Of a stretch of 64,000 nt of DNA, positions 12,375 through 24,472 are shown piece after piece. The stretch's first letter is position 1. The number at the start of each line of letters is the position of its first letter. The notes under the pieces are model-generated. The model ran no database searches. It was given only the letters and a program-made list of their open reading frames with translations, and was not told the origin of the DNA. Position numbers and translations under genes: made by a program. The DNA is from Tolypeutes matacus. Its lineage: Eukaryota > Chordata > Mammalia > Cingulata > Chlamyphoridae. Location: NCBI GenBank assembly GCA_026826555.1, contig JAKSZT010000089.1:199209-263208 (forward strand), given 5' to 3'.

Positions 12375-12680
12375 GTGAGTGAGTGAGGCCAGACCCTCCT
12401 TCTCTGAGGGTTGAGCAGCCCTGGCACAAGAGCTGCCCACCCAGCCCCTCACTCCTGTGCAGAGTAAGACTGAGCCACCGACTGGGATGCCGGGAGTGGC
12501 CTATACTGGGTTCTTCTGTGAGCCCTCATCAGTCCTTAGCTGGCAAAGTAGAGCCTGAGCACGGCGAGCTGGAGCCATGGGCTGGAGGATGCTGAGCTGC
12601 ACGTCAGAGGGTGCATACTAGAGTGGGCCGTGCAAAGGAAGGCAGTGTCCAGAGCCAGGCAGAGGGCGGTTGAGGCACAG

Positions 12681-12732
12681 GAATGGGCTCTGCAGCCTGT
12701 ACACACCAAGACAATTTATCTGTGTCCACGAA
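12681..12732 (+). pseudogene. ZNF250: Relic of a ZNF250 linker exon
   Basis: After an acceptor-like ggcacag the frame reads GMGSAACTHQDNLSVST, with ACTHQDNLS resembling ACTQQDSLS in the spacer I recall for human ZNF250, and a donor-like GTAAGT follows at 12733. With these edges the exon is 52 bases, so inclusion would enter the finger exon out of frame. Skipping it keeps the frame. I read it as a decayed or skipped exon; an indel or a shifted splice site could also explain it. Confidence 0.4.
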
Positions 12733-13235
12733 GTAAGTGCACATTTCATCTTTTAAGTCCAGTACAATCCCTGGAGGTGTTAGTGATCATGTTCATATGA
12801 AGAGATTCCCCAGTGTGCTCTGAAACAGTGTGTGATCCTTATACAAGGTGTATTTACAGTCTCTACCAAACACAGGGAAGGGTTCTTAATTAAAAATTTA
12901 TTCAGTGAAATTGCTTTTTTTCCCTTTATCTTGCCACATATAAACACATTTCCTCACTATATACTTAAAACAACACCTGAAGCCGTCACTCTGAAAGCAG
13001 GTCGTTCTTTGCGGAAGCACATGCTCCTGCACAGCTGTGGGTGCAGGATGGCCGAGGTGCATGCCTGTAGCTGGGGTTCATGAGAGGCTAGAATCTGCCT
13101 GGCAAATAGTCTTCCACTGCTTTTATGCTATGGGTGATTGATATGCATAATCTCCTGTACATCTTATTTCTTACTTAGTAAAGTCATCTTGCTCATCTTG
13201 TGACTTTGGCATCAGTTTCAGAAGTCATCCATTCA
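12733..13235. other. ZNF250 intron, no gene seen
   Basis: AT-leaning unique sequence up to the SINE target site. No domain or repeat recognised with confidence. Confidence 0.4.
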
Positions 13236-13422
13236 GGGAAGCGGCTGTGGCTCAATCAGTGGGGCTCCCATTTACCATATGGGAGGCCCCGGGTTCAGTT
13301 CCCGGGACCTTCTGGTGGGGGCAGGCCCGCCCACACGGCGTGGTTGGCTGACCCGGCGAGCACAGGCAGCAAGGGGGGAATAAATGAATAAATAAATAAA
13401 ATCTTTAAAAAAAAAAAAAAAA
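13236..13422 (+). mobile_element. tRNA-derived SINE with 14-base target duplication
   Basis: Begins GGGAAGCGGCTGTGGCTCAA, has A-box-like and B-box-like (GGGTTCAGTTCCC) Pol III promoter elements, a GC-rich body and an ataaataaataaaatcttt tail ending in poly(A). Flanked by perfect duplications AAGTCATCCATTCA at 13222-13235 and 13423-13436. A young, clean insertion. Confidence 0.92.
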
Positions 13423-13436
13423 AAGTCATCCATTCA

Positions 13437-14400
13437 AGAAGCTTCAAATAATACCTCATTTAAAAGCAGAGATTGTCTGATTGGATTTAAAAACATACTA
13501 CCCAATTACATGTGGCCTACAGAAAATACATCTTAAATATAAACACAAAAATGTATTAAAAATAAAATGATGGAAAAAGATTTATTCTAGCTCTAATTGC
13601 TAGCAAAGAAAGCTAAAATGCCTATTTTATTAATATCAGACAAAGTAGATCTTAGAGCAAAGAATACTACCAGGGATAAAGTCATAATGACAAAAAGGTC
13701 AATTAATCAAGAAAATATAACAATATTAAACATTTAGGCATCTAATTACAGAGCTTCAAAATACATGAAACAAAAACTGATGGAATCTCAAGGAGAAATA
13801 AAAATATCCACAATTATGTTATATTTCCAAACTACTTTAAATAATTGTTAGACCAGGTAGGAAGAAAATCAGCAAGGATGTATTAAATTTGAACATCAGT
13901 CATCTCGACTTGATTGACATTTATAGAGCACTCCACCCAACAACCCAATACACGTAATTTTCAGGAACACATGGAACATTCGATTGGCCTCAATAGAAAA
14001 TATTGTCGCCCATTAAAAAAAAAACCCTCAATGAGTTAAAAAAGAATCAAGTCATATAAAGTATGTTCTCTGACCACAATGAAACTAAGTTAAAATTCAG
14101 TAATAGAAAGCTTTCTGGAAAATCCTAAAATATTTGGAAATTAAAAATCATCCTAAATAACTCATGGGTCAAGGGAGAAATTAAAAGGAATTTTAAACTG
14201 AATAAAAATATAAACACAGCATATCAAAATTTGTGGTATGCTGCTACAGCAGTACCTATAGCTATTTTGTGGCATTAAAGCACCTATATTAGAAAATAAG
14301 GTCTCAAATCAATGAGCTCAGCTTCTACCCTAAGAAACTAGAAAAAGAAGCTCAAGTGAAACCCAAAGTAGAGGAAAGGCAATTAATAAGGATCAGAGCA
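13437..14400 (+). mobile_element. Older L1, 5' part of an interrupted copy
   Basis: Diverged L1 ORF2 endonuclease-region sequence without an open frame (for example atatcagacaaagtagatct and the caccaatttaaac-type text). It continues after the young L1 at 19132, showing that the young element inserted into this one. Confidence 0.7.
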
Positions 14401-16435
14401 AAAGTCAGTGAAATAGAGAGTTTGCAAAAAAGAATCCACCTTTGCAGGAAATACTAAAGGAAGCATTAGAACCTGAAAGAAAAAGACAGGAGAGAGAGGC
14501 TTGGAGGAGAGTATAGAAGAAAGAAAAGCAGAAAGGATAACCAAAAGAGTAAAAAGAGAGACAAAAATAAGATGAAATATGAAAACCAAAGAATACAATG
14601 GAGGAAATAAATAGTGCATTTTCAGTAATATCATTGAATGTGAATGGATTAAATTCCCCAATCAAAAGATACAGGCTGACAGAATGGATAAAAAAACATG
14701 AACCATCCATATGCTGCTTACAAGAAACTCACCTCAGACCCAAGGATACAAATGGGCTGAAAGTAAAAGGTTGGAAAAAGATACTCCATGCAAATAGTAA
14801 ACAGAAAAGAGCAGGGGTAGCTATACTAATATCAGACAAAACAGACTTGAAATGCAAAAAAGGGATGAGATGCGGAAGGCCATTATATATTATCTTCCAG
14901 GAAGATATAACAGTCATAAATATCTATGCACCTACCCAGGGTGCCCCAAAATATATGAGACAAACTCTGGCAAAACTGAAGGGAGAAATAGATATTTCTA
15001 CAATAATCGTTGGAGACTTCAACACCCCTCTCACATCATTAGATAGAACAACTAGACAGAAGATCAAGGAGACAGAGAACTTGAACAATATGATAAACAA
15101 GTTAGACCTAACAGACATATACAGAACACTGCATCCAAACTCAGCGGGTTATACATTCTTCTTAAGTGCCGATGGATCTTTCTCCAGGATAGACCACATG
15201 TTAGGTCACAATACAGCTCTCAATAAATATAAAAAGATTGAAATTATACAAAGCACCTTCTCAGATCATAATGGAATGAAACTAGAAATCAATAACAGAC
15301 CGGAAAAAAGTAAATTTGCAAATGTGTGGAGACTGAACAACACACTCCTAAATATTCGGTGGGTCAAAGAAGAAATTGCAAGTGAAATCAGTAAATATAT
15401 TGAGACAAATGAAAATGAGAACACAACGTATCAAAACTTTTGGGATACAGCGAAGGCAGTCTTGAGAGGGAAATTTATAGCCCTAAATGCCTATATTAAA
15501 AAAGAAGAAAAAGCTAAACTCAAAGATTTAACTGAACAACTAGAGAAACTCGAAAAAGAAGAGCAAACCAATTTCAAAAGCAAGCAGAAGGAAAGAAAAA
15601 AATTAGAACAAAAACAAATGAAAATGAGAACAGAAATACAACAAAGAAAACCAACAAAACCAAAAGCTGGTTCTTGGAGAAGATAAATAAAATTGGCAAA
15701 CCCCTCGCTAGACTAACAAAGAAAAAAAGAGAGAAGATGCAAATAAATACAATCAGAAATGAGAGGGGGAAAATTACAAATGACCTCACAGAAATAAAAA
15801 GAATCATAAGAGGATATTATGAGAAACTCTATGCCAACAAACTAGACAACCTGGATGAAATGGACAAATTTCTAGAAACTCATAACCAACCTACACTGAC
15901 ACAACAAGAAATACAAGAACGTAACAAACCAACCACATTTAAGGAGATTGAATCCATCATCAGAAATCTCCCAGCAAAGAAAAGTCCAGTACCAGATGGC
16001 TTCACAGGTGAATTCTACCAAGCATTTCTAAAAGAATTAACACCAATCCTGTTGAAACTCTTCCAAAAAATTGAAGAGGAAGGAAAATTACCCAACACAT
16101 TTTATGAAGCCAATGTCACCCTAATACCAAAGCCAGATAAAGATTCCACAAGAAAAGTACAGACCAATCTCTCTAATGAACATAGATGCAAAAATTCTCA
16201 ACAAAATACTTGCAAATCGAATCCAACAGCATATCAAAAGACTTATACATCACGACCAAGTGGGATTTATTCCTGGAAAGCAAGCTGGTTCAACATAAGA
16301 AAATCAAACAATGTAATGCACCACATTAACAAATTGAAGGAAAAACACCACATGATCATCTCAATAGATGCAGAAAAGGCATTCGACAAAATCCAACATC
16401 CATTTTTGATAAAAGTAGTTCGAAAGATAGGTATA

Positions 16436-16617
16436 GGGAAGCGGCTGTGGCTCAATCAGTAGGGCTCCCGTTTACCATATGGGAGGCCCCGGGTTCGGTT
16501 CCCGGGGCCTCCTGGTGAGGGCAAGCCCGCCCGCACAGCGTGGTTAGCTGACCCAGCGAGCACAAGCAGCAAGGGGGGGATAAATGAATAAATAAATAAA
16601 ATTTAAAAAAAAAAAAA
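16436..16617 (+). mobile_element. tRNA-derived SINE inside L1 ORF2
   Basis: GGGAAGCGGCTGTGGCTCAA head, B-box GGGTTCGGTTCCC, aaataaataaaattt tail and poly(A). It splits the reverse transcriptase region of the young L1, so it is younger still. Target duplications are not clear-cut. Confidence 0.9.
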
Positions 16618-16691
16618 GGAATAAAAGGAAAATTCCTCAATATGATAAAAGGCATATATGAAAAACCCACAGCCAACATCATACTCAATGG

Positions 16692-17091
16692 NNNNNNNNN
16701 NNNNNNNNNNNNNNNNNNNNNNNNNNNNNNNNNNNNNNNNNNNNNNNNNNNNNNNNNNNNNNNNNNNNNNNNNNNNNNNNNNNNNNNNNNNNNNNNNNNN
16801 NNNNNNNNNNNNNNNNNNNNNNNNNNNNNNNNNNNNNNNNNNNNNNNNNNNNNNNNNNNNNNNNNNNNNNNNNNNNNNNNNNNNNNNNNNNNNNNNNNNN
16901 NNNNNNNNNNNNNNNNNNNNNNNNNNNNNNNNNNNNNNNNNNNNNNNNNNNNNNNNNNNNNNNNNNNNNNNNNNNNNNNNNNNNNNNNNNNNNNNNNNNN
17001 NNNNNNNNNNNNNNNNNNNNNNNNNNNNNNNNNNNNNNNNNNNNNNNNNNNNNNNNNNNNNNNNNNNNNNNNNNNNNNNNNNNNNNNNNNN
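16692..17091. other. Assembly gap (400 N)
   Basis: Exactly 400 N inside L1 ORF2. In the related L1 at 59892-59921 the bases between the same flanking words (catactcaatgg and aggaacaa) number only about 30, so the gap length is probably an arbitrary estimate or hides an insertion. Confidence 0.95.
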
Positions 17092-19131
17092 AGGAACAAG
17101 ACAAGGATGCCCACTGTCACCATTGTTATTCAACATTGTACTAGAAGTTCTAGCTAGGGCAATTAGACAAGACAAAAAAATTAAAGGCGTCCAAATAGGA
17201 AAAGAGGAAGTAAAACTCTCACTGTTTGTGGATGACATGATCCTGTATTTAGAAAATCCTGAAGTATCCACAACAAAGCTACTTGAACTAATAAATGAGT
17301 TCAGCAAAGTGGCAGGATATAAGATCAACACGCAAAAATCAGTAATGTTTTTGTACACTAGTACTGAACAATCTGAGGAGGAAATCAGGAGGAAAATTCC
17401 ATTTTCAATAGCAACAAAAAGACTCAAATACCTAGGGGTTAATTTAACCAAGGAAGGACAGGATCTATATGCAGAAAACTACAAAACAATGCTAAAAGAA
17501 ATTTAAAAAGACCTAAACAAATGGAAAGACATTCCGTGTTCATGGATCGGAAGAATAAGTATCGTGAAGATGTCAATCTTGCCCAAACTGATTTATACAT
17601 TCAATGCAATACCAATCAAAATCCCAACAGCTTACTTTACAGAATTAGAGAAGGCAATTACCAAATTCATCTGGAAGGGTACGTGCACCCGAATAGCCAA
17701 AAGTATTCTAAAAAAGAAGAGCAATGTGGGAGGAATTTCACTGCCTGGCCTTGAAACATATTACAAAGCTACAGTGGTCAAAACAGCATGGTACTGGCAT
17801 AAAGATAGACATATCGATCAGTGGAATAGCATTGAGAATCCAGAAATATACCCTCACCTATACAGTCAACTGGTTTTTGACAAACCTACCAAGCTCACGC
17901 TAATGGGAAAAAAGTCTCTTTAACAAATGGTGTTGGGACAACTGGATATCTATGACCAAAAGAATGAAAGAGGATCCCTATCTCACCCCCTATACAAGAA
18001 TCAACTCAAAATGGATCAAAGATCTAAATATAAAAGCCAGAACCATAAAACTACTAGAAGAAAAGGTAGGGAAACATCTTCAAGACCTTGTAGTAGGTGG
18101 TGGTTTCTTGGACCTTACACCCAAAGCACGTGCAACAAAAGAAAAAGTAGATAAATGGGACCTCCTCAAAATTAAACAGTTTTGCACCTCACAAGACTTT
18201 GTCAGAAGGGTGAAAAGGCAGCCGACTCAATGGGAAAAAATTTTTGGAAATCACATATCTGATAAGGGTTTAATATCCAGGATATATAAAGAGATATTAC
18301 AACTCAACAATAAAAAGACAAATGACCCAATTAAAAAATGGGCCAAAGACTTGAATAGACATTTCTCCAAAGAAGAAATACAAATGGCAAAAAAACACAT
18401 GAAGAAATGCTCAACATCACTCATGATTAGGGAAATGCAAATCAAAACTACAATGAGATATCATTTCACACCTATCAGAATGGCCACTATTAAAAAGACA
18501 GAGAACTACAAGTGTTGGAGAGGATGTGGAGAGACAGGAACACTTCTTCACTGTTGGTGGGAATGCAGGATGGTACAGCCACTGTGGAGGACTTTTTGGC
18601 AGTTCCTAAAGAAGTTGAATATAGACTTACCACATGACCCTGCAATACCACTACAGGGTATATACCCAGAAGAACTGAGAGCAGTGACACGAACAGACAT
18701 CTGCACACCGATGTTCATAGCCACATTATTCACCATTGCCAAAAGTTGGAAACAACCCAGGTGTCCATCAGCAGACGAATGGATAAACAAACTGTGGTCT
18801 ATTCACACGATGGAATATTATGCAGCTGTAAGAAGAAATGAAGTCGTAAATCATGTGGCAACATGGATGAACCTGGAGGACATGATGTTGAGTGAAGCAA
18901 GCCAGACACAAAAGGACAAGTACTGTATGATTGCGTTACTATGAACCTAATATATCGTGTAATATATTGTTTGATTCAAAAAAGAAAAATTTATATGTAT
19001 CCATTACATTCAATTGAGAAATGTATATATTTATTCATCTGTGTCTACTTTTTAGTTTTTAATTGTTTGTATTTTCAATTATTAAATGTACAAAATGAAG
19101 TTAAAAAAAAAAAAAAAGTCAGTGAAATAGA

Positions 19132-19830
19132 AGACAGGAAAGCATAGGAAAAATTTTATGAAACCCAAAGGGGTTCTTTTGAAAAGATCATTAAAATGGA
19201 TAAACCTAGTCAAAATGATCAGGGAAAGATCAATGATATTAATTACCAATATTGGGAATGAAAGGGGTGACATGACTACAGATTCCAGAGGTATGTAAAA
19301 AAAATTATTAACAGTTTTACTGCAGTGAATTTGATAACTTAGGTGAAATGGACAATTCCTTGAGAGACTTGAAACAACAAAACTCACTACAGAAGAAATA
19401 AATAACCTGAATTAGCCCTATATCTGCTAAAGAAATTGAGCTTGTAGTTACAAATCTTCCCACAAAGAAATACCAGGCATGAATGACTTCGCTGGTGAAT
19501 TCTCTCAAACATTTAAGGAGGGAATAAAGCTGGTTTCTTAAATTCTTCCAAAAAATTAAAGGAGAGAACACCTCTGAACTCATTCTACGGGGCCAACATT
19601 ACTGTGTAACGAAGAGCTTACAAAGACTTTGCAAGAAAACTCCAAACCATTATTCTTCATGAACATACAGTGTAAAAAATTTAAACAAAATTTAGCAAGC
19701 ATAATCAAACAATATATAAAAAAGAATACATCATGATCAAGAGGGCTTTATTACAGAAATGCAGTATTGATTTAATGTTCATAAATCAATCAGTGTTGGA
19801 ATGCAGGCGGTGACAAATGAATCCAACTGT
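19132..19830 (+). mobile_element. Older L1, continuation after the young insertion
   Basis: Resumes the L1 text broken at 14400 (aagacaggaaagcataggaa onward, then the reverse transcriptase region), full of stops and indels. It fades out near 19830. Confidence 0.65.
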
Positions 19831-20997
19831 ATCATAAATGTCTGAGATAATCCCACTAAAGGGGATAGGAAAAACTTGGTCTGTGTAACTTTAGGAAAAC
19901 TGTTTTGATGGGAAATTGTAAGGCTGAAGACAAAAGGAATCTGTACAATTGGTAAATTTGTTTCTTATGGAGGTGTGGTTAAAAATTCAGAAACTCCATG
20001 TGTGCTGGGATTGAGTAAATTTTGGGTAGATAGTGGGATCCTGATTTTCACTGTAGGAGAGAGAAGATACAGATGAGGAAGAAAGGAAGGCTAGAGTAAA
20101 TCCTGTGGTACATACTGGATTTAGAATTAAGAGACATCAGTATGAACTCATTTTTAGCCTAATAAATAAATTGGGTGTGTGTGTGTGTAGATACAGAAAC
20201 GATTACAGATAGGTGGGTATACAGAGGTTAGTATACATCTATATATTGTCTACCCCTGCGAGGGTCTAGAAGCATTGACATTCAGTAGAAAGGAGCACAC
20301 CCAGGACACAGATCATGGTTTATGAATGAATGAGTGAATGAATGAATGGAACCAAGGCTCTTGGAAGAAACAGTTGATTCTGGGGGCTGGGGCAGGGAAA
20401 GACATGATAACCCTGAATCATCTTGCAGTATCAGGAAGTAAGAAAGTGCCTTAAAAAACAAGGATGTAGGCATGTCAAAGGAACACATGAGCCAGCTTGA
20501 AAGAGCTTCTAATAATCAAAGCTGAAACAATTGGAGCAACAAAATAAATAATGTAGTATTGTATTGTAACCCAAAGTAAAAAAATATATGTATATGAGTC
20601 CATACTGATATTAATTATTGCATGAACAAATTATCTAGGGAGAAGAAACAAATCTTCCTTACAGAAAACTTCAAGTACAAGGTAGCCCTTCCTCTAGGAA
20701 GTGGAGTTTAACTCTGCACCCCCAACACATGCCCAGGCTTGGCTAGACTTGGTGATTCTTTCCAAAGAATAGAGTGTAGAAAGTAGAATGAACTCAAAAT
20801 AAGGAACATTCTAGAAAATACCTGGCCAGTACTTCTCAAAACTGTCCAAGATCATGATAAGAAAAGACAGAAATGATCGTAAAACCGAGGAGACTTAGTA
20901 GACATGACAGCTAAATGCAGTGTGGTTCCTTGGATTGATTCCTGGAAAAACTGGGGATATACAAATAAACTCTAGAGTTTATTTAATAGTAATTGTT
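19830..20997 (+). repeat. Probable ancient L1M/HAL-type sequence
   Basis: No coding frame. Text such as taataatcaaagctgaaaca and tattgtattgtaacccaaag is repeat-like and seems to continue after 21346 (ctttgtactatgtttgcaac, ttttctgtaaatttaaaatt), an L1M-type 3' end split by the LTR at 20998. A (GT)n run sits at 20173-20189 and an imperfect (GAAT)n at 20321-20349. Confidence 0.4.
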
Positions 20998-21345
20998 CTA
21001 GTTTCCTAGCTGCTAAAACAAATACCATACAATAGGTTGACTTAATAACAGGAATGTTTGGCTCAGCCTCAGGCTAGAAGGCTGTCACGCGGCATTACAA
21101 ATGGCGGCGTCTTGCCCTTCTGAGTTCCATTGACCCAGCTTCTGGCTGTTCCCAGGGCTAATTTCCTTCGGTTATTAGGGTTTAACCCATATTGGTTCAG
21201 GCCCACCCTCATTCAGTTTGGGCACTTTTTAACTAATAGCACCTTCTAAGGTCCTGTTTTCAAATGGGTTCATACCCACAGGACCAGGGGTTGGGTCCTG
21301 AACATGCATTTTGTGAGGGACATGAGTCAGTCTTCAACAGTGATA
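20998..21345 (-). mobile_element. MaLR-like LTR, antisense, diverged
   Basis: Begins ttctagtttcctagctgcta and includes ccatattggttcaggcccac, the antisense layout shared with the copies at 22375 and 24473. Diverged, with unclear ends. It lies inside an older L1M-type 3' end. Confidence 0.45.
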
Positions 21346-21515
21346 CACCCTTGTTGGTTTCCTAGTTTTAACAAATGTACCATGGTAATGTAAGATATTA
21401 ACAATAGGGGAAATTGGGTGAAGATTATAAGGGAACTCTTTGTACTATGTTTGCAACTTTTCTGTAAATTTAAAATTATTCCAAAATTTAAAAAATTTTA
21501 TTTTTTAAAAATCAG
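21346..21515 (+). repeat. L1M-type 3' end
   Basis: gggaactctttgtactatgt and ttttctgtaaatttaaaatt followed by A/T-rich sequence match the usual end of old L1M elements; likely the continuation of the sequence before 20998. Confidence 0.4.
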
Positions 21516-21599
21516 TGTAATGTTTTGATCTTGATCCACATTCCTGTGGATTAAGGTCACACAGAGAAGTGGTAAGTCAGCAGGAACCAGGAAGAGAAA

Positions 21600-21785
21600 G
21601 GAAAGGACAGTATCCTACGATGGGAAATCCAAGAACCCCAAGTTTTGCCGGCCAGCCAGAGTGCTGCCTACACTAAGAGGAAGCAAGCCTTCTAGCTTCT
21701 AGAACTGTGAGTCAATTAATTCCTTTATTTAAACCAACCCATTGTATGGTATTTGTGAGAGCAGCTCAGGAAAACTAAGGCAATC
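21600..21785 (+). mobile_element. MLT1/MaLR-like LTR 3' part
   Basis: ctagaactgtgagtcaatta followed by aaaccaacccattgtatggt and gaaaactaaggca is the typical 3' end of MLT1-type LTRs. Old and partial. Confidence 0.5.
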
Positions 21786-21829
21786 TCACAGGGAATAATT
21801 TTGTAATATATACCTTAATTTTAATTGCA

Positions 21830-22160
21830 CAAATCCTCTTACTTAGCTATTTTACTTTCAGGGAGGTACCCTAAAGATACCCTTACATAAATAGCCAAAG
21901 ATACATATAACAAGGATATTCTCTGTAGTTTTGCTTTATAATAGTGAAAAGCTGGACATAACCTAAATGTCCCTCAGTAAGAGACAAGTTAAGCAAATGA
22001 TGGAATAGCTATATAAAGGTATCAGTTGTAGCCATTAAAAAGAATATATATCTTAATATAATGATAAGCCCAAGATGTATCAAGTTTTGTTTTATTTTTA
22101 AGGTAGAATTATGGTATGATTCTATATGTGTAAAAAGAAAGTGTGTGTGTGTGTGTATAT
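21830..22160 (+). repeat. Old L1 ORF2 3' fragment plus (GT)n
   Basis: Text such as gaaaagctggacataaccta, taaatgtccctcagtaagag and gccattaaaaagaat is the end of an L1M ORF2. It ends in a (GT)n microsatellite at 22140-22158. Confidence 0.5.
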
Positions 22161-22374
22161 AAAAGAAAACAGACCATTGTGTGCCACTAAGCCTGGTTCA
22201 AGTTGTCAGGGTCTACCAGGATCTACCGGCCTAAAGGCAATGCTGCTACCGTGGTTTCCTCAAAGGTTTCTGAGTCTTCTCTAGAATCCACAAGTGATAA
22301 ATTCCCATGTCCTTAAATTGGTGCCAGCCAGACCATTGAACTACTTTACAACATCCTCTCCAAACTCTCCTATC

Positions 22375-22806
22375 TTAGGTTGCCAGAATTGCTATGACAA
22401 ATGCCATACACTGGGCTGGCTTAAACACCAAGCATTTGTAATCTCATAGTTTTGAAGAATAGAAGTCCAAAATCAAGATACTAGTAAGGCCATGCTTCCT
22501 TCTGGGGTTGGTAGCACTCTGTTGATGGCGGTTTTCCATCTCATTTTAATCCCTCTCTGTGCATCTACTCCTGGTTCCCACTGACTCCTGGCTTCTCCTG
22601 ATGTCTGGCTTCTGACTGACTGCGTCAGAATGTGCTCTATTTATAATACCTCTAGTCATAGGGATCAAGACCCACCCTGATGCAATTTGGCTACACCATA
22701 GCTAATAATATCTTTAAAAGATTCTATTTTCAAATGGGTTCGCCCACAGCAGTGTGGATTAAAATTTGAACGTGTCTTTTGTGGGGTATATGATTCAATC
22801 CCTAGC
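22375..22806 (-). mobile_element. MaLR-like LTR, antisense, diverged
   Basis: Antisense LTR layout (taggttgccagaattgctat, gaccca ccctgatgcaattt, ttcaaatgggttcgcccaca) shared with the copies at 20998 and 24473. No target duplication recognised. Confidence 0.45.
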
Positions 22807-23258
22807 ACCTTGCCATGGGCACCCAGCCAGGCTAGTCCAAGGACATGCCTCATTGTTTCTAGACTCTTGCCGTTGTTCATTAGGTTTTCTTCCTCTGGCT
22901 TTACCTTTCTTATCTTTTTCCCACCTTAGTTTCTGATCCATGCTTCAAAGACAAAACCAGATGCTTCCTCGTCCAAAAGAGGAGGTTCCAAGTACTTCCT
23001 CCTCCCAAGAAGAAGTACTGTCTTTCTAGTGTGAGGTCCCACAATGCTTTTCTTACAATTCTCCTTTGGAACTTTTATTTCCTGAAACAGGTTTTTGTAT
23101 TTATCTTACCTCCCTACAAAGGTAACCTCCATGAGGTTTAAACCAAAACAGCTTAAAACATATCACCTGAGATCATATAGCTTGAGAACAGGGGAAATAG
23201 AATTGAACTTCAATTTAATCTCATTATGACAGCTGCCCTGTTAGACACTTCTTCCTCC
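22807..23258. other. Unclassified intron sequence
   Basis: No gene, no clear repeat family. Pyrimidine-rich patches (ttttcccaccttag) look like chance splice-type sequence. Confidence 0.4.
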
Positions 23259-23266
23259 ATTTTTAC

Positions 23267-23454
23267 TTTTTTTTTTTTTTTAAGATTTTATTTATTTATT
23301 CATTTATCCCCCTCTTGCTCTGCTTGTGCTCGCTGGGTCAGCTAACCACGCCGCGCGGGCGGGCTTGCCCTCACCAGGAGGCCCGGGGAACCGAACCCGG
23401 GGCCTCCCATACGGTAAACGGGAGCCCCACTGATTGAGCCACAGCCGCTTCCCT
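23267..23454 (-). mobile_element. tRNA-derived SINE, antisense
   Basis: Poly(T) then taagattttatttatttatt at the left and gccacagccgcttccc at the right, which is the reverse of the GGGAAGCGGCTGTGGC head. Flanked by the duplication ATTTTTAC (23259-23266 and 23455-23462). Confidence 0.9.
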
Positions 23455-23699
23455 ATTTTTACCTTTTATATCCCCTAGTGCTTTGACTACCAACTCTTTG
23501 TTGGTTAAAGGTAACATCAATACACATGATTTTTGCTGACCATGATATTGAACATGATTGACATGATTAATATTGTTATCATTTTATTATTGGATATTTA
23601 AAACTTTTTATAAGTTTTTATTGTATTAAAGAGAATTCAGGACTTTTCAAACAAAAGGAATTTATTGATCTCTTATTTGAACAAACTAATAGGATAAAT

Positions 23700-24350
23700 T
23701 CAGTATAAATATCAGTCCTTATTTTATTGATGAACGGACTGAAGTACAGAGATGTTAAAGGGATATATTTGAGATAATTATTGGTGGGGCTGGGAGTAGG
23801 TCCAAGGTGATCCACCTTCCATCCCAATTCTCTTGCCATTATAAGTTGATGTGCATCCTTCTACAACCAACTACAGGGAATACAAAACATATAAAGTCCC
23901 CACTAAATGGCATCACATTAATAATATAATTACGGATAGTGACGTAGAATTTAAGGAAAAATTGAAAGAGCTAATATTTACTGGGAATCTTTTATGTGAC
24001 AGATACTTCACACATTTGAAAAATGTCAAAAGCAAAGAATTATTATTTCCACTTTATATATGAAGAAACTGAACTTTAGAGGGATTGAGTCACTTTTCCA
24101 AGGTCACACAGCTAGAAAATTGCAGAAGCTGGATGAGAGCTCATTTCTACATACTCCAAAGCTTGAATGCTTCCCACTACTTACAGTGGAAGAGGCAGAC
24201 AGTGGATCAGCTTTATTTCTGTCACTTAATCTTAATAAGTTTGTTAACCTGTCTAAGCTTAGTTTCATCATCTTTTAAATGAGGATATGCCTTCCTCACA
24301 TGATTGTAAGAAATTCATGAGATATAAAGTACTTTGTTCTTTGACTGGCA
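23700..24350. repeat. MIR SINE remnants
   Basis: Three ancient MIR-like pieces: 23700-23835 (tattttattgatgaacggac), 23955-24185 on + (ggtcacacagctagaaaatt core) and 24215-24350 on - (agtttcatcatcttttaaat). These are old mammalian-wide tRNA SINEs. Confidence 0.55.
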
Positions 24351-24472
24351 CACAGAAAATAAAAACAAAAAGTTGACCTCTAGAAACAAGGTCACTGATT
24401 AGAGATGCGATTCAAAGATAGACTTTCCTGATTCTAAGGCAACTGCTTTTTCAATTATAATATATACTTTCT

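Larger units (their letters stand above)
14598..18944 (+). pseudogene. L1 ORF2 (endonuclease / reverse transcriptase), disrupted
   Basis: ORF2p normally nicks target DNA and reverse-transcribes RNA on the spot. Visible in order: the apurinic-type endonuclease domain from [20 protein letters not shown] with the ETHL and GDFNT motifs (14598-15300), the reverse transcriptase with [10 protein letters not shown] and an FVDD active-site motif (about 17090-17250; FADD is usual), and the cysteine-rich C-terminus [18 protein letters not shown] (18514-18570). Breaks: a frame change near 15660-15686, the SINE at 16436, the gap at 16692-17091, a stop before 17521 and further frame changes near 17560-17950. 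Not functional. Confidence 0.9.
14418..19114 (+). mobile_element. Young L1, 5'-truncated, with target-site duplications
   Basis: Flanked by perfect 17-base duplications AAAGTCAGTGAAATAGA at 14401-14417 and 19115-19131. It begins inside the C-terminal end of ORF1 (stop TAG at 14514-14516), then a short spacer, ORF2 from 14598, and a 3' untranslated region ending in poly(A) at about 19114. It is closely related to the L1 at 61312. A SINE (16436-16617) and a 400-N gap lie inside it. A 5'-truncated copy lacks its promoter and is not expected to move on its own. Confidence 0.93.

Noticed and set aside
16452..17506. Long open frames running through the N block
   Set aside because: The X residues come from the 400-N gap; the coding ends are L1 ORF2 or antisense shadows of it.
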